Source: Alphaproteobacteria bacterium (lineage in GTDB: Bacteria > Pseudomonadota > Alphaproteobacteria > Bin95). From it: a stretch of 44,251 nucleotides of DNA. The notes under the pieces were generated by a model. That model made no database searches, had not been told where the DNA came from, and saw only the letters and a list, made by a program, of their open reading frames with translations. Shown one piece after another: positions 1 to 8,002 of the stretch (position 1 is the stretch's first letter; each line of letters starts with the position of its first letter). The DNA is taken from assembly GCA_022822125.1 (NCBI GenBank), contig JAJECF010000157.1, positions 1 through 44,251 on the forward strand. Reading direction: 5' to 3'. Made by a program: the position numbers and the translations under genes.

Positions 1-387
1 ATTGGCGACCGCGTCCAGCACCGCGTTCCTGGTGACTTCGTGGAAGACGACGCGGCTGACCTCGACCCCGTTCAGCGCCTTGCGGCTCGCGAGCGCCTCG
101 CGGACATGCCAGGAGATCGCCTCGCCCTCGCGGTCCGGGTCAGTGGCGAGATAGAGCCGGGATGCGCCCTTCACCGCCTTGGCGATCTCGCCGACATGCT
201 TCCTGCCGCGCTCGTCCATCTGCCACGACATGGCGAAATCCCTGTCGGGCAGGACCGAGCCGTCCTTGGGCGGCAGGTCGCGAACATGGCCATAGCTGGC
301 CAGTACCCGGAAATCCTGTCCCAGATACTTGTTGATCGTCTTTGCCTTGGCCGGCGATTCTACAACGACGATAGTGTCGGCGCTCAT
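1..387 (-). CDS. topA: DNA topoisomerase I, N-terminal part (runs off the left edge)
   Basis: Type IA topoisomerase that relaxes negatively supercoiled DNA through a 5'-phosphotyrosine intermediate. Only the first 129 residues are in the window, so the active-site tyrosine is outside it. The visible part is the Toprim domain: the VVESPAKAKTINKYLG motif with Glu10, the SYGHVRDLP segment, and the acidic triad in TDPDREGE (Asp83, Asp85, Glu87). The ATG at 387 shares an ATGA overlap with the dprA stop, so translation is probably coupled. It is the last visible gene of the operon that begins at npdG. Confidence 0.95.
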   Translation of the reverse strand, partial: MSADTIVVVESPAKAKTINKYLGQDFRVLASYGHVRDLPPKDGSVLPDRDFAMSWQMDERGRKHVGEIAKAVKGASRLYLATDPDREGEAISWHVREALASRKALNGVEVSRVVFHEVTRNAVLDAVAN

Positions 388-1469
388 CTCGATATCAATG
401 AAACCCGTTGTCCAGGATGCCGTTCAACACGGCCCGCCAGCTCAAGGTCAAGCAGCATGGCGGCCACGGCTGCGCTCGACAAGTGACACCGGCGGGCCAG
501 TTCGTCAACCGTAACCGGCACCGGGCCGAGCGCCGAGACCAGGCTGTTCTCCGCCTCGGGCCCGCTATCGCCCGAAGGCGCGGCGGGAGCCGGCGGCGGC
601 GATATGGCGCGGGTCCGCCGCTTCGGCGCCGTGCGCAGACGTTGCGGCGGCGCGATGCTGTCGGCAAGCGCTTCGGCGATCTCCCCGGCGCCGGTGACGA
701 GGGTGGCGCCGTTGCGGATCAACTCGTGGCAGCCGGCATTGCGCGGGTCCAGCGGCGAGCCGGGCACGGCGAACACCTGCCGGCCTTCATCGGCCGCCAG
801 CCGCGCGGTAATCAGCGAACCCGAGCGGGCCGCCGCCTCGATCACGACCACCCCCGCCGCCAGCCCCGCGACGATGCGGTTGCGGCGGGGAAAGTCCTGC
901 GCCCGCGCCTGGAAACCCGGCGGGTTTTCAGCGAGCGCCAGGCCGTCGGCGGCTATGGCATCGAACAGGGCGCGGTTCTGCGGGGGGTAGGGCCGGTCTA
1001 TGCCGCCGGCGAGCACGGCGACAGTGCCGCTGGCGAGCGCGCCGCGATGCGCCGCCGTGTCGATACCGCGCGCGAGCCCCGAAACCACGGTGAAGCCGGC
1101 CTCGCCGAGCGCGCGCGCCAGCCGTTCCGCAATGCGCTGGCCCGCTGCGGAGGCATTGCGCGCGCCCACCATGGCGACAACCGGCGCCGCCGCCAGCGCA
1201 AGGTCGCCCATCGCCGCCAGAAAGGGCGGCGGGTCGGCAATGCGCGAGAGCATGGCGGGATAGCCGTCCTCGCCGAACCAGACAGGCGTTGCGCCGATGC
1301 GGGCCAGCGCCTCCAGTTCCTCCTCCGCGTCCCGCTCGGGCGGCGGCCGGAAGCCGAAACCCGGCAGCGCCTCCAGCGCCGCCTCCGCCGAGCCCAGCCG
1401 CTCGACGAGTTCGAAATAGCGAATCGGCCCGATGCCGGGCGTCCGGGCGAGGCGCAGCCTTGCGCTCAT
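384..1469 (-). CDS. dprA: DNA-processing protein DprA (Smf)
   Basis: DprA binds incoming single-stranded DNA during natural transformation and loads RecA; the family is also found in bacteria not known to be competent. The 361-residue protein has an N-terminal helical region, a Rossmann-like DprA core (VGARNAS near residue 100, SGLARGIDTAAH, GGIDRPYP, FPRRNRIVAGLA, ARSGSLITA, VFAVPG) and a C-terminal winged-helix segment after a proline- and alanine-rich linker. The start at 1469 gives an ATGA overlap with plsY; the open frame continues upstream, but that part is the shadow of plsY. It overlaps topA downstream by the same 4-base pattern. Confidence 0.95.
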   Translation of the reverse strand: MSARLRLARTPGIGPIRYFELVERLGSAEAALEALPGFGFRPPPERDAEEELEALARIGATPVWFGEDGYPAMLSRIADPPPFLAAMGDLALAAAPVVAMVGARNASAAGQRIAERLARALGEAGFTVVSGLARGIDTAAHRGALASGTVAVLAGGIDRPYPPQNRALFDAIAADGLALAENPPGFQARAQDFPRRNRIVAGLAAGVVVIEAAARSGSLITARLAADEGRQVFAVPGSPLDPRNAGCHELIRNGATLVTGAGEIAEALADSIAPPQRLRTAPKRRTRAISPPPAPAAPSGDSGPEAENSLVSALGPVPVTVDELARRCHLSSAAVAAMLLDLELAGRVERHPGQRVSLISR

Positions 1470-2080
1470 CGAAGCCGGATCCGGCTTTCCTCGCCTTTCA
1501 GCAGCCGGCGGATATTGCCGGCATGGCGGGCGATCACGGCAATCGCAATGAGCCCGGCCACCTCCGCTTCGGCAACGCCGACAAGCGCCCAGGCCCAGGC
1601 CGGCGACGAGCCGATAGCGAGGATCGCCGCCAGCGACGAATAGCGGAAAAGCGCGGCCGCCCCGAGCCAGACGATGGCGGCCGCCAGCCCGACAGGCCAT
1701 GAGAAGACGAACAGCACGCCGAACGCCGTCGCCACGCCCTTGCCGCCGCGAAAACGCAGCCAGACCGGCGCGATATGCCCGGCGACGACGCCGAGCGCGG
1801 CGAACACCACCATGCTCGGGCCGAACCAGTGGCCCGCAACCGCCACGGCGGCGGCGCCCTTGCCGGCGTCGAGCAGCAGGGTGAGCGCCGCCAGCCCCTT
1901 GCGCCCGGTGCGCAGCACATTGGTCGCGCCGATATTGCCCGAGCCGACCTGCCTGAGGTCGCCCGCCCCGGCCAGGCGGGTCAGAAGCACGCCGAAGGGA
2001 ATGCTGCCCAGCAAATAGGCCGCCAGGAACGCCGCATAGAGCGGCCATGTGAAGGAAAAGTCGCCGAGCGGGTCCGGCAT
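1466..2080 (-). CDS. plsY: Glycerol-3-phosphate acyltransferase PlsY
   Basis: Inner-membrane enzyme that transfers an acyl group from acyl-phosphate to glycerol 3-phosphate, the first step of phospholipid synthesis in the PlsX/PlsY route. It has 204 residues, mostly hydrophobic, with several predicted membrane segments. All three family motifs are present: SGNIGATNVLRTGRK (about 47-61), GHIAPVWLRFRGGKGVAT (about 101-118) and RHAGNIRRLLKGEE (about 185-198). It starts one base after the cofD stop and overlaps dprA by ATGA. The plsY-dprA-topA order is a familiar alphaproteobacterial arrangement; the F420 genes in front are not. Confidence 0.96.
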   Translation of the reverse strand: MPDPLGDFSFTWPLYAAFLAAYLLGSIPFGVLLTRLAGAGDLRQVGSGNIGATNVLRTGRKGLAALTLLLDAGKGAAAVAVAGHWFGPSMVVFAALGVVAGHIAPVWLRFRGGKGVATAFGVLFVFSWPVGLAAAIVWLGAAALFRYSSLAAILAIGSSPAWAWALVGVAEAEVAGLIAIAVIARHAGNIRRLLKGEESRIRLR

Positions 2081-2081
2081 A

Positions 2082-2984
2082 TCAGGCTTCCAGCACGATG
2101 CGGGCGAGGCGTTCGGCGTCCTCCGGCCCCGCCATCAGCGTGGGCGCGACGATGGCGCGCACGCCTTCGGCCTCTATCGCCGGCACCTCATGCGCGTCCG
2201 CCTCGTCCACAATCAATGCGCGTATCAGGCCGCGGTAATGCCGGGCGACGGCGAGCGGGGAGGGCTCCAGCCCGAGTTCTGTCATCATCTTCGCCGCAGG
2301 CCCCTTCACCGCCTTGCCGCCGATGATGGGCGAGACGCAAACGGCGCCCTGCACCGCCTCCCGGTAGCCCGCCACGGCGAGAATCGGGTCGATGCTGATA
2401 TAGGGGTTGGACGGGCAGATGACGATAAGGTCGGCATCGTCCAGAGCTTCGAGCGCGCCGGGCGCCGGGCGGGCGGCCTCCGCGCCCTCGAAGGTGAAGC
2501 CGGTGATGCGCGGAGTCGTGCGCTCACGCACGAAGTAATGCTGGAAGGCGAGCTGTCCGGACTCCGTCTCGACCAGGGTCCGCAGCCTTTGGTCGGTCGC
2601 CGGAATCAAGCGCGCGCCCACGCCGAGCCGCCGGGCGATCGCGGCGGTCACGGCGGATAACGGCTCCCCGGCTGCGAGGCGCTCGCTGCGGAGCACATGC
2701 ATTGCGAGGTCGGCGTCGCCGAGATTGAACCAGGTTTCGCCGCCGAGCGCGCCGAGCGCGGCCATGAAGGACCAGCTCTCATTCGCCCGGCCCCAGCCCC
2801 GTTCCCGGTCCGCGAGTCCCGCCAGCGCATAGACCAGCGAGTCGATGTCAGGCGAGATCGAAAGGCCCAGATGCTCGAAATCGTCGCCGGTATTGGCGAT
2901 CACCGCGAGGTCCGCGCCGGCGCGCATGAGTCCCTCCGCCAGTTTTGCGCCGCCGACACCGCCGGAGAGCGCCGCGACCTTCAC
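2082..2984 (-). CDS. cofD: CofD-type 2-phospho-L-lactate (or phosphoenolpyruvate) transferase
   Basis: Joins an activated phospho-hydroxyacid (lactyl- or enolpyruvyl-diphosphoguanosine) to the deazaflavin Fo to give F420-0 or its dehydro form. The 300-residue protein opens with the GGVGGAK nucleotide loop (residues 8-14), then NTGDDFEHLG and SPDIDSLVYALAG, and later CPSNPYISIDPIL and the IIGGKAVKGPAAKMM segment near the C-terminus, all typical of CofD/FbiA. I place the start at the GTG at 2984 because it overlaps the cofE stop as GTGA; longer readings are not CofD-like. Which activated substrate is used cannot be told by eye. No cofC or fbiC is in the window. Confidence 0.93.
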   Translation of the reverse strand: MKVAALSGGVGGAKLAEGLMRAGADLAVIANTGDDFEHLGLSISPDIDSLVYALAGLADRERGWGRANESWSFMAALGALGGETWFNLGDADLAMHVLRSERLAAGEPLSAVTAAIARRLGVGARLIPATDQRLRTLVETESGQLAFQHYFVRERTTPRITGFTFEGAEAARPAPGALEALDDADLIVICPSNPYISIDPILAVAGYREAVQGAVCVSPIIGGKAVKGPAAKMMTELGLEPSPLAVARHYRGLIRALIVDEADAHEVPAIEAEGVRAIVAPTLMAGPEDAERLARIVLEA

Positions 2985-3736
2985 CGGAAGAGGTCCGTGG
3001 CCCGGTCGCGGAGCAGCGGTCCGACGCCGCTGTCGTCGTCCGGCAGGTCGAGCCCGCGCACCAGCACCACCGGGGTCGCTTCGTCCGCCTGCCCCTGGAG
3101 GATCGAGGCGGCGGCGGCGATCTCGTCCGCCTGGCCGACAATGGTGACTTCGAGCGGCTGGCCGAACAGGTCCGGCTCGCCGCGCCGGTCGTCGATCGCC
3201 GGCAAGCCGGCGACGCCGATGGCGACGCCGCAAGTGCCGACCCGCCAGGCGCGGCCGAAGCTGTCGGAGACGATGACTCCCGGCGCCGGGCCCCAGCGCT
3301 TCGCCAGCGCGGCGCGCAGCGCCCTTGCCGAAGCGTCGGGGTCCTGCGGCAGCAGCAGCAGGCGCCCGGCCTCGATATTGGAATGGTCGATGCCGGCATT
3401 CGCCATCACATGGCCGAGCCTGTGCTCGACGACCGCCACGCCCGGCCGGTGGCGCACGACCTCCGCCGTTTCCCCGAGCAGGATTTCGACATGCGCAGGG
3501 TCCTTGTGAGTCAATGCCGCGAGCCGCTTCGCCGCCTGCGAAGGGACCGTCTCCGCCGGAAAGGCATAACGCCCCTCGGCCTTGGACACGACCTTCTGCG
3601 CGACCACGAGGATGTCGCCGGCCTCGAGGCCGGTTCCGGCCCGTTCCAGCCCGTCCGAGATCAACCCGGCGAGATCGTCGCCCGGCTCGACCATAGGCAG
3701 TCCGGGCAGCGCAACCAGCTCCAGCCGCCGGGTCAC
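2981..3736 (-). CDS. cofE: Coenzyme F420-0:L-glutamate ligase CofE
   Basis: GTP-dependent ligase that adds gamma-linked glutamates to F420-0. It has 251 residues, the length of stand-alone CofE; the C-terminal nitroreductase-like FMN domain of actinobacterial FbiB is absent. Visible family features are GDILVVAQKVVSKAEGR, the SDSFGRAWRVGTCGVAIG stretch and the VGQADEIAAAA segment near the end. The start is a GTG at 3736 that overlaps the npdG stop as GTGA, and the TGA overlaps the cofD GTG. With no fused FbiB domain, reduction of dehydro-F420-0, if it is made, would need another protein. Confidence 0.95.
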   Translation of the reverse strand: MTRRLELVALPGLPMVEPGDDLAGLISDGLERAGTGLEAGDILVVAQKVVSKAEGRYAFPAETVPSQAAKRLAALTHKDPAHVEILLGETAEVVRHRPGVAVVEHRLGHVMANAGIDHSNIEAGRLLLLPQDPDASARALRAALAKRWGPAPGVIVSDSFGRAWRVGTCGVAIGVAGLPAIDDRRGEPDLFGQPLEVTIVGQADEIAAAASILQGQADEATPVVLVRGLDLPDDDSGVGPLLRDRATDLFR

Positions 3737-4386
3737 GCGCCCTCCGCCGCCGGCGTTCCGGTAATCCGCAGGCCCGCGCCGTCTATGCCGTAGCGGCGGT
3801 TGATCTGGATGATGACCGAGGTGAGCGCCTCGGCGGCGGCCGAGTTCGCGAGCGGCCCGGCATGCCAGCCGCGCAGCCCGAGGTCTTCCGCCAGGGCGAT
3901 GACGGTCTCGCGCGCCGCCAGCTTGTCGCCCGCCACCAGCACGTCGCAGTCGATATCGTGCGCCGCCTGCAGATGCGCGGCCGCTACATTCTGGAAGGCG
4001 GAGACAACGGTGGCGCGCTCGCCCAGCAATGCCTGCGCCTCGACCGCCGCCGACCCGGCCGCGGGAAGCTGCACCGTGCCGACCCTGGGCGGCATCAGCG
4101 GCACGGTCGCATCCACCAGAATCTTGCCCTCAAGGCCGTCTGCAATACTCTCTATCGTGCTCTTGTGGTGAGCGTAGGGCACGGTCAGCACCACGATATC
4201 GGCGGCGGCGGCGGCTTCGGGGTTGACGAGGCCCACAGCGCCGTGGCCCGCCTCCGCCGCAGCAGCGTCGGCCCGCTCCTGTGTGCGCGAGCCGATCACC
4301 ACCTTGTGGCCGGCATCCGCCCAGCGCCGCGCGAAGCCCGTGCCGAGCGCGCCCGTGCCGCCGATGATCGCGATGGTCCGTCCCAT
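3733..4386 (-). CDS. npdG: NADPH-dependent F420 reductase (Fno/NpdG family)
   Basis: Transfers hydride between NADPH and F420, feeding reduced F420 to dependent oxidoreductases. The 217-residue protein has an N-terminal Rossmann motif GGTGALGTGFARRWADAG, followed by IGSRTQERA, where the Ser-Arg-Thr is expected to hold the NADPH 2'-phosphate. VDATVPLMPP and the FQNVAAAHLQ stretch are also typical. It is the first gene of the operon and has a good ribosome-binding site (GGGGAGGC on the minus strand, about 7 bases from the ATG). The cofE-cofD neighbours support an F420 role over a generic NADP oxidoreductase. Confidence 0.92.
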   Translation of the reverse strand: MGRTIAIIGGTGALGTGFARRWADAGHKVVIGSRTQERADAAAAEAGHGAVGLVNPEAAAAADIVVLTVPYAHHKSTIESIADGLEGKILVDATVPLMPPRVGTVQLPAAGSAAVEAQALLGERATVVSAFQNVAAAHLQAAHDIDCDVLVAGDKLAARETVIALAEDLGLRGWHAGPLANSAAAEALTSVIIQINRRYGIDGAGLRITGTPAAEGA

Positions 4387-4520
4387 AAGCCGCGCCTCCC
4401 CCTCTCGCTGCGCCCGCAGGGTTTACCCCATGCCGGGTGCCAAGCCAAAGCATGCTCGCCGCGCGGAGATATTCCCGGTAGCCTTGAACAAGTGACCATA
4501 TATCATGTGAGGAGGTCATC

Positions 4521-4636
4521 TTGGCCGAGGAGATGGGAGCGGCGGCGTTCAAGGCGCAATGCAGGGCAGTGTGCTGGGCTATGTCGAGCCCTTCGAGCCG
4601 GCCGCTGCCGCCGCCGACTGGAGCGCCATGCGTTGA
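4521..4636 (+). pseudogene. Remnant of a Phd/YefM-like antitoxin gene
   Basis: Two pieces of one antitoxin are visible in different frames. The first, from a TTG at 4521 behind a strong GAGGAGG ribosome-binding site (4509-4515), reads LAEEMGAAAFKAQC, like the N-terminus of Phd-family antitoxins. The second, from 4559 to the TGA at 4636, reads MQGSVLGYVEPFEPAA... and ends DWSAMR, like the C-terminus of the same family. The middle (roughly 30-40 residues in intact members) is missing, so an internal deletion and frameshift have destroyed the gene. The assignment rests on motif memory and on the adjoining PIN fragment. Confidence 0.7.
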
Positions 4637-4725
4637 TCCTGCTGGACACCCATAGCTTTATCTGGACGGTTAACGGCGACCGGCGCCTGGGACCCCGCGC
4701 CTCTATCCTGTCCTCTCCGCCATGA
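4633..4725 (+). pseudogene. Remnant of a PIN-domain (VapC-like) toxin gene
   Basis: The 30-residue frame begins LILLDTHSFIWTVNGDRRLG, a textbook PIN-domain N-terminus with the first catalytic aspartate in LLDTH, then stops at 4723-4725. Intact PIN toxins are about 125-140 residues, so only the first fifth remains. It starts inside the antitoxin remnant's last codons, as expected for a coupled toxin-antitoxin operon. The remaining three acidic residues of a PIN nuclease are absent, so no activity is expected. Confidence 0.75.
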
Positions 4726-4916
4726 CCGCGCCCCGTCCCATTGCCAGTCCTTGCGTCAGGGTCTGCCGCATCTCGCCCGAGACGCAGGTTTGCGAGGGCT
4801 GCGGCCGGCGGCTTTCCGAGATCGCAGGCTGGGCCCGACTGTCGGAGACAGAGCGCGCCGCCATCATGGCGGACCTGCCCCGCAGGCTTGGCGAAGGAGC
4901 GGCGGCTCCGGCTTAG
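4722..4916 (+). CDS. DUF1289 domain protein
   Basis: Small 64-residue protein of the DUF1289 family, function unknown. The family pattern is clear: SPCVRVC near residue 9, then CEGCGRRLSEIAGWARLSETERAAIM, giving four cysteines (two CxxxC/CxxC-like pairs) that may bind a metal. The ATG lies in the last codons of the PIN-toxin remnant, and no strong ribosome-binding site is visible just upstream. The deletion that removed the toxin may therefore also have removed this gene's native promoter. It is followed by a dispersed repeat. Confidence 0.85.
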   Translation: MTAPRPIASPCVRVCRISPETQVCEGCGRRLSEIAGWARLSETERAAIMADLPRRLGEGAAAPA

Positions 4917-4950
4917 AGCGGTATCCGCCCGGTTTGAAACGGGCAGCGGA

Positions 4951-5063
4951 CCTTCGACAAGCTCAGGACAGGCTCTCCGGTCGGCTACTCATGATGAGGA
5001 GAGGCGAGGACGCCGGGCGGCATTGGCCCGTGAGTTTCAACCCGGCGCCGTTGGCATTACCCG
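4951..5063. repeat. Dispersed intergenic repeat, copy 1
   Basis: Begins with CCTTCGACAAGCTCAGGACA, passes through a CTACTCATGATGAGGAGAGG segment and ends with a GGGCGGCATTGGCC...GTGAGT...GCCGTTGGCAT stretch. The same three blocks occur in the same order at 29510-29705. The last bases supply the TAA stop of the Sel1-repeat gene (5057-5059), so the repeat forms that gene's 3' end. Confidence 0.75.
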
Positions 5064-5695
5064 TCGAACGCGGCGGACAGCCGCTTCCGCAGCTCATCCG
5101 CGCCCGGCGCGCCCATGTCCTGCGCCCGGAGGGCCCAGCGCCAGGCCTCGGCCGGGTCGTAAATCTCGTCCGGACCGTTGATGCGGAGCAGCGCCAGATT
5201 GAAGGCCGCCTGCCCGATACCGTCTTCGGCGGCGAGCGCGTACAGTTCCGCGGCGCGGGCGGCGTCCTCCGCCTCGATGAGCCGCGCGAGATTGAAGCGC
5301 GCCCCCGCATGGCCCTGCGCCGCAGCGGCTCCGTACCAGGTTTGCGCCTCGGCCGGATCGCGCGGCAGGCGGGAATCGGCATCGAACAGGAGCCCGAGGC
5401 GGAACTGCGCCCGGACCTCCCCCTGCGCCGCCGCCTTCCGATACCAGTTTACCGCCTCCGACAGGCTGTTCGCCCCTCGCAGGCCCCGGTCATGGATATA
5501 GCCCAGATAGAACTGCGCCTGCGGGTCGCCGGCTTCAGCCGCGCGCCCGTACCAGCGCATGGCGTCCCCGTAGGTCACAACAGGCGCGGGCATATCGGCG
5601 GCGCCGGCCGGCGCGGATGCGAGCCAGAACAGCGCCAGCAGCCCGCAAATTGCGAGGCGCGCCCCGTTCCTTCCTGCCCTGACCGATTTCCGCAT
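5057..5695 (-). CDS. Exported Sel1-repeat protein
   Basis: 212-residue protein with an N-terminal signal peptide (basic MRKSVRAGRNGAR, hydrophobic LAICGLLALFWLASAPAGA, cleavage near AGA-ADM). It then has about five Sel1-like TPR units, recognisable as AMRWYGRAAEAGDPQAQF, AVNWYRKAAAQGEVRAQF, AQTWYGAAAAQGHAGARF and AAELYALAAEDG. Sel1 repeats form a helical scaffold for protein contacts, here probably in the periplasm. I chose the ATG at 5695 because it gives a clean signal peptide; a longer reading from 5773 adds an unlikely tail. The partner is unknown. Confidence 0.88.
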   Translation of the reverse strand: MRKSVRAGRNGARLAICGLLALFWLASAPAGAADMPAPVVTYGDAMRWYGRAAEAGDPQAQFYLGYIHDRGLRGANSLSEAVNWYRKAAAQGEVRAQFRLGLLFDADSRLPRDPAEAQTWYGAAAAQGHAGARFNLARLIEAEDAARAAELYALAAEDGIGQAAFNLALLRINGPDEIYDPAEAWRWALRAQDMGAPGADELRKRLSAAFDG

Positions 5696-5791
5696 GGCTG
5701 GGGGTTCTCGCAACGCTCCCGCCCATCCCGTTCGAACAAAGCGGCGGGTATCCGCGAACTTGCAGGCCGGCACAAGCCTCGTTGCGCCCGC

Positions 5792-5823
5792 ATGCGTCCC
5801 TGAGACGCATAATTGTCACAATT
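5792..5823. promoter_or_regulatory. Two adjacent perfect inverted repeats between divergent genes
   Basis: ATGCGTC-CCTGA-GACGCAT (5792-5810) is a 7-base-pair inverted repeat with a 5-base loop. It is followed directly by AATTGTCACAATT (5811-5823), a 6+6 palindrome around one base. They lie between the Sel1 gene (start 5695, minus) and the hydrolase gene (start 5941, plus), where an operator would be expected. No regulator is adjacent, and the binding protein is unknown. Confidence 0.45.
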
Positions 5824-5940
5824 TGCGGAAAACGGCCAGCGGGCCGGAATTCGAAGCGCTCCATGCCCGCCAATGCGGCGTCCTGCTTGCAAGCCCGGAG
5901 CGGGAAATTCACAATCCGCGCCCGGGAGGGGGACAATGTC

Positions 5941-6882
5941 ATGTACGCACTGAAGGACTTCGGCAGCTTCCATGTCGGCGGGCGGATCGTGACGGTCGCG
6001 GGCCGCGAGAAGCGCTCCGTCGAATTCACGCCGGAACTCGCTTACGACTACGACCCGAACGGCGACTTCCTGATCGAGCAGGTCTATGTCCAGTATTTCA
6101 TTCCTGCGGAACGGACATTCCCGCATCCGCTTGTGCTGCTCCACGGCGGGGGCCTGACCGGCACCTGCTGGGAGACGACGCCGGACGGCCGGCCCGGCTG
6201 GCTGCAGGACTTCCTCCGCCAGGGCTTCGCCGTCTATGTCATCGACAATGTCGAGCGCGGACGCTCCGGCTTCTGCGCGCTGGAGGGGGTCTGGGACGGC
6301 GAGCCGGTGATGCGGACGGCGGCCGAGGCGTGGGACCTGTTCCGCTTCGGACGGCCCGAGGATTTCGCGGCGGGCAAGCCGTTCGACGGCCAGCGCTTCC
6401 CGCTTCAGGCGATGGAGAACTTCCAGCGCCAGTTCGTGCCCCGCTGGACCTCGACATCGCAGGCGCAGATCCGCGGCGTCGGCGCGGCGCTCAGGCGGAT
6501 CGGCCCCTGCGTGCTGGTCTGCCACAGCCAGGGCGGCTATCTCGGCAGCCATGCGGCGGTCGAGAACCCCGATTGCATTCGCGGCGTGGTCTCCGCCGAG
6601 GGTTCGGGCTGGCCGGCGGCGGAGCGGATTTCGCCCGAAGCCGTCGCCGGCGGGCCGTGGCTCCTCCTGCTCGGCGACTTCATCGAGGAGTCGCCGCGAT
6701 GGTCGATATCCAGAAGGGAGACGGCTGCCTTCCGCGACCGGGTGAAGGCCGCCGGCGGCCGGGCGGAACTGGTCGAACTGCCCGATGCCGGCTTCCCCGG
6801 CGCCACCCACATGTTCATGATGGATGAGCACTCGGCCGGCATCTCAGAATGGCTCGGAGCCTGGATTCGGGAAAACTGCTGA
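5941..6882 (+). CDS. Alpha/beta hydrolase
   Basis: 313-residue alpha/beta-hydrolase-fold protein of esterase type, without a signal peptide. The HGGG oxyanion-hole motif (VLLHGGGLTG) is followed by the nucleophile elbow CHSQGGY, where serine sits between His and Gln and cysteine replaces the usual first glycine of GxSxG. A C-terminal GATHMFMMDE supplies the probable catalytic histidine. Start: the ATG at 5941 has a GGGAGGGGG ribosome-binding site 8 bases upstream; upstream in-frame sequence looks non-coding. It is convergent with the threonine-synthase-like gene (17 bases apart). Substrate unknown. Confidence 0.85.
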   Translation: MYALKDFGSFHVGGRIVTVAGREKRSVEFTPELAYDYDPNGDFLIEQVYVQYFIPAERTFPHPLVLLHGGGLTGTCWETTPDGRPGWLQDFLRQGFAVYVIDNVERGRSGFCALEGVWDGEPVMRTAAEAWDLFRFGRPEDFAAGKPFDGQRFPLQAMENFQRQFVPRWTSTSQAQIRGVGAALRRIGPCVLVCHSQGGYLGSHAAVENPDCIRGVVSAEGSGWPAAERISPEAVAGGPWLLLLGDFIEESPRWSISRRETAAFRDRVKAAGGRAELVELPDAGFPGATHMFMMDEHSAGISEWLGAWIRENC

Positions 6883-6898
6883 GCGGCGCCGACCGGGC

Positions 6899-8002
6899 CT
6901 ATCCACCGTCGGCGAGCAGCCCGGCATGGACGTCGAGGGTCTTCAGCCCGGAGCCTGTCAGCACCAGAACGATGTTTTCCTCCGGCAATTGCGGCAGGGC
7001 GGCGGCGACGACGGCGGAGGTCGGCTCCAGGAACCAGCCCGATCGGGCGAGCCGGCCCAAGGCGTCGAGAATCGCCTCCTCGCTCACGACGGGGACCGAG
7101 CCGCCGGTGGCGCGCACGGCGTCGACGACTGCCCGCCCCTTGATCGGCTGCGCCGTCGCGATGCCGTCCGCCACGGTCGGGCCCCGCGGCAGCACCCGGC
7201 CGTCAAACAGCGTGCGGATGGGGGAATTGTTGGCCGCTTGCACCGCATGAAGGCGGGGCAGCGCCTCGATTTGCCCCGCATCCCTCAACTCCCGGAAGCC
7301 GAGATAAAGGCCGAGTATGTTCGCGCCATTGCCGCAGGGCGCGGCCACAGCCGCCGGCGCGCGGAAGCCGAGCTGCTCCCACAACTCGAAGGCCAGCGTC
7401 TTCGTGCCTTCGAGGAAGAAGGGCTGGCGGTTGTGGCTGGCGTAGAACATGTCCTCCGCGGCCGCCAGCGCCGCGCGCTCCACGGCGTCGCGGTCTCCCG
7501 CCACCTCCTGCAATTCGGCCCCGGCGGCGGCGATCTGGACGCGCTTCGCCGCCGGCGCGCCCGCCGGCGCCATAATGCGCGCGCGGATGCCGGCGGCGGC
7601 GGCATAGGCGGCGATGGACGCCCCGGCATTGCCGGAACTGTCCTCCAGCAACGCCTCGACACCCGTCTGCTTCAGATGCGACATCATGACGGCCGTGCCC
7701 CGGTCCTTGAAGGAGCCGGTCGGCATGAGGTGCTCGCATTTGAAGAGCAGCCGGCGCCCGTCCCATTCCGTCTCGACCAGCGGCGTGAAGCCTTCGCCGA
7801 GGCTTATCCGGCCCCGGTCTTCCACACGGATCGCGGCGCGGTAACGCCAGAGCGACGGCTCCGAGCGCTCGATCTCGTCCGGCGCGAGGCCGCGCCCGGG
7901 CGTGAGCCTCAGCAGGCCGCCATCGTCGGGCGCGCGCCAGAGCGCCCGGTCCGCAGGCCAATTCGCGCCGCTGCGCGGATTGATGTAGGAAGCCGCCGTC
8001 AT
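6899..8002 (-). CDS. Threonine synthase-like PLP enzyme
   Basis: 367-residue fold-type II pyridoxal-phosphate enzyme. The SLGEGFTPL opening, PTGSFKDRG with the Schiff-base lysine at Lys99, the SSGNAGAS phosphate-anchoring loop and the late TGSGLKTLD segment match the threonine synthase/threonine dehydratase group. Start: GGAGGA lies 6 bases before the ATG at 8002. It stands alone, divergent from typA with only 29 bases between starts, and is not beside hom or thrB. It may therefore be a paralogue acting on another hydroxy amino acid. Confidence 0.82.
   Translation of the reverse strand: MTAASYINPRSGANWPADRALWRAPDDGGLLRLTPGRGLAPDEIERSEPSLWRYRAAIRVEDRGRISLGEGFTPLVETEWDGRRLLFKCEHLMPTGSFKDRGTAVMMSHLKQTGVEALLEDSSGNAGASIAAYAAAAGIRARIMAPAGAPAAKRVQIAAAGAELQEVAGDRDAVERAALAAAEDMFYASHNRQPFFLEGTKTLAFELWEQLGFRAPAAVAAPCGNGANILGLYLGFRELRDAGQIEALPRLHAVQAANNSPIRTLFDGRVLPRGPTVADGIATAQPIKGRAVVDAVRATGGSVPVVSEEAILDALGRLARSGWFLEPTSAVVAAALPQLPEENIVLVLTGSGLKTLDVHAGLLADGG

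Noticed and set aside
4484..4506. TTGAAC followed by TATATC/TATCAT as a promoter of the toxin-antitoxin remnant
   Set aside because: The spacing is about 10-11 bases, too short for a sigma-70 promoter.
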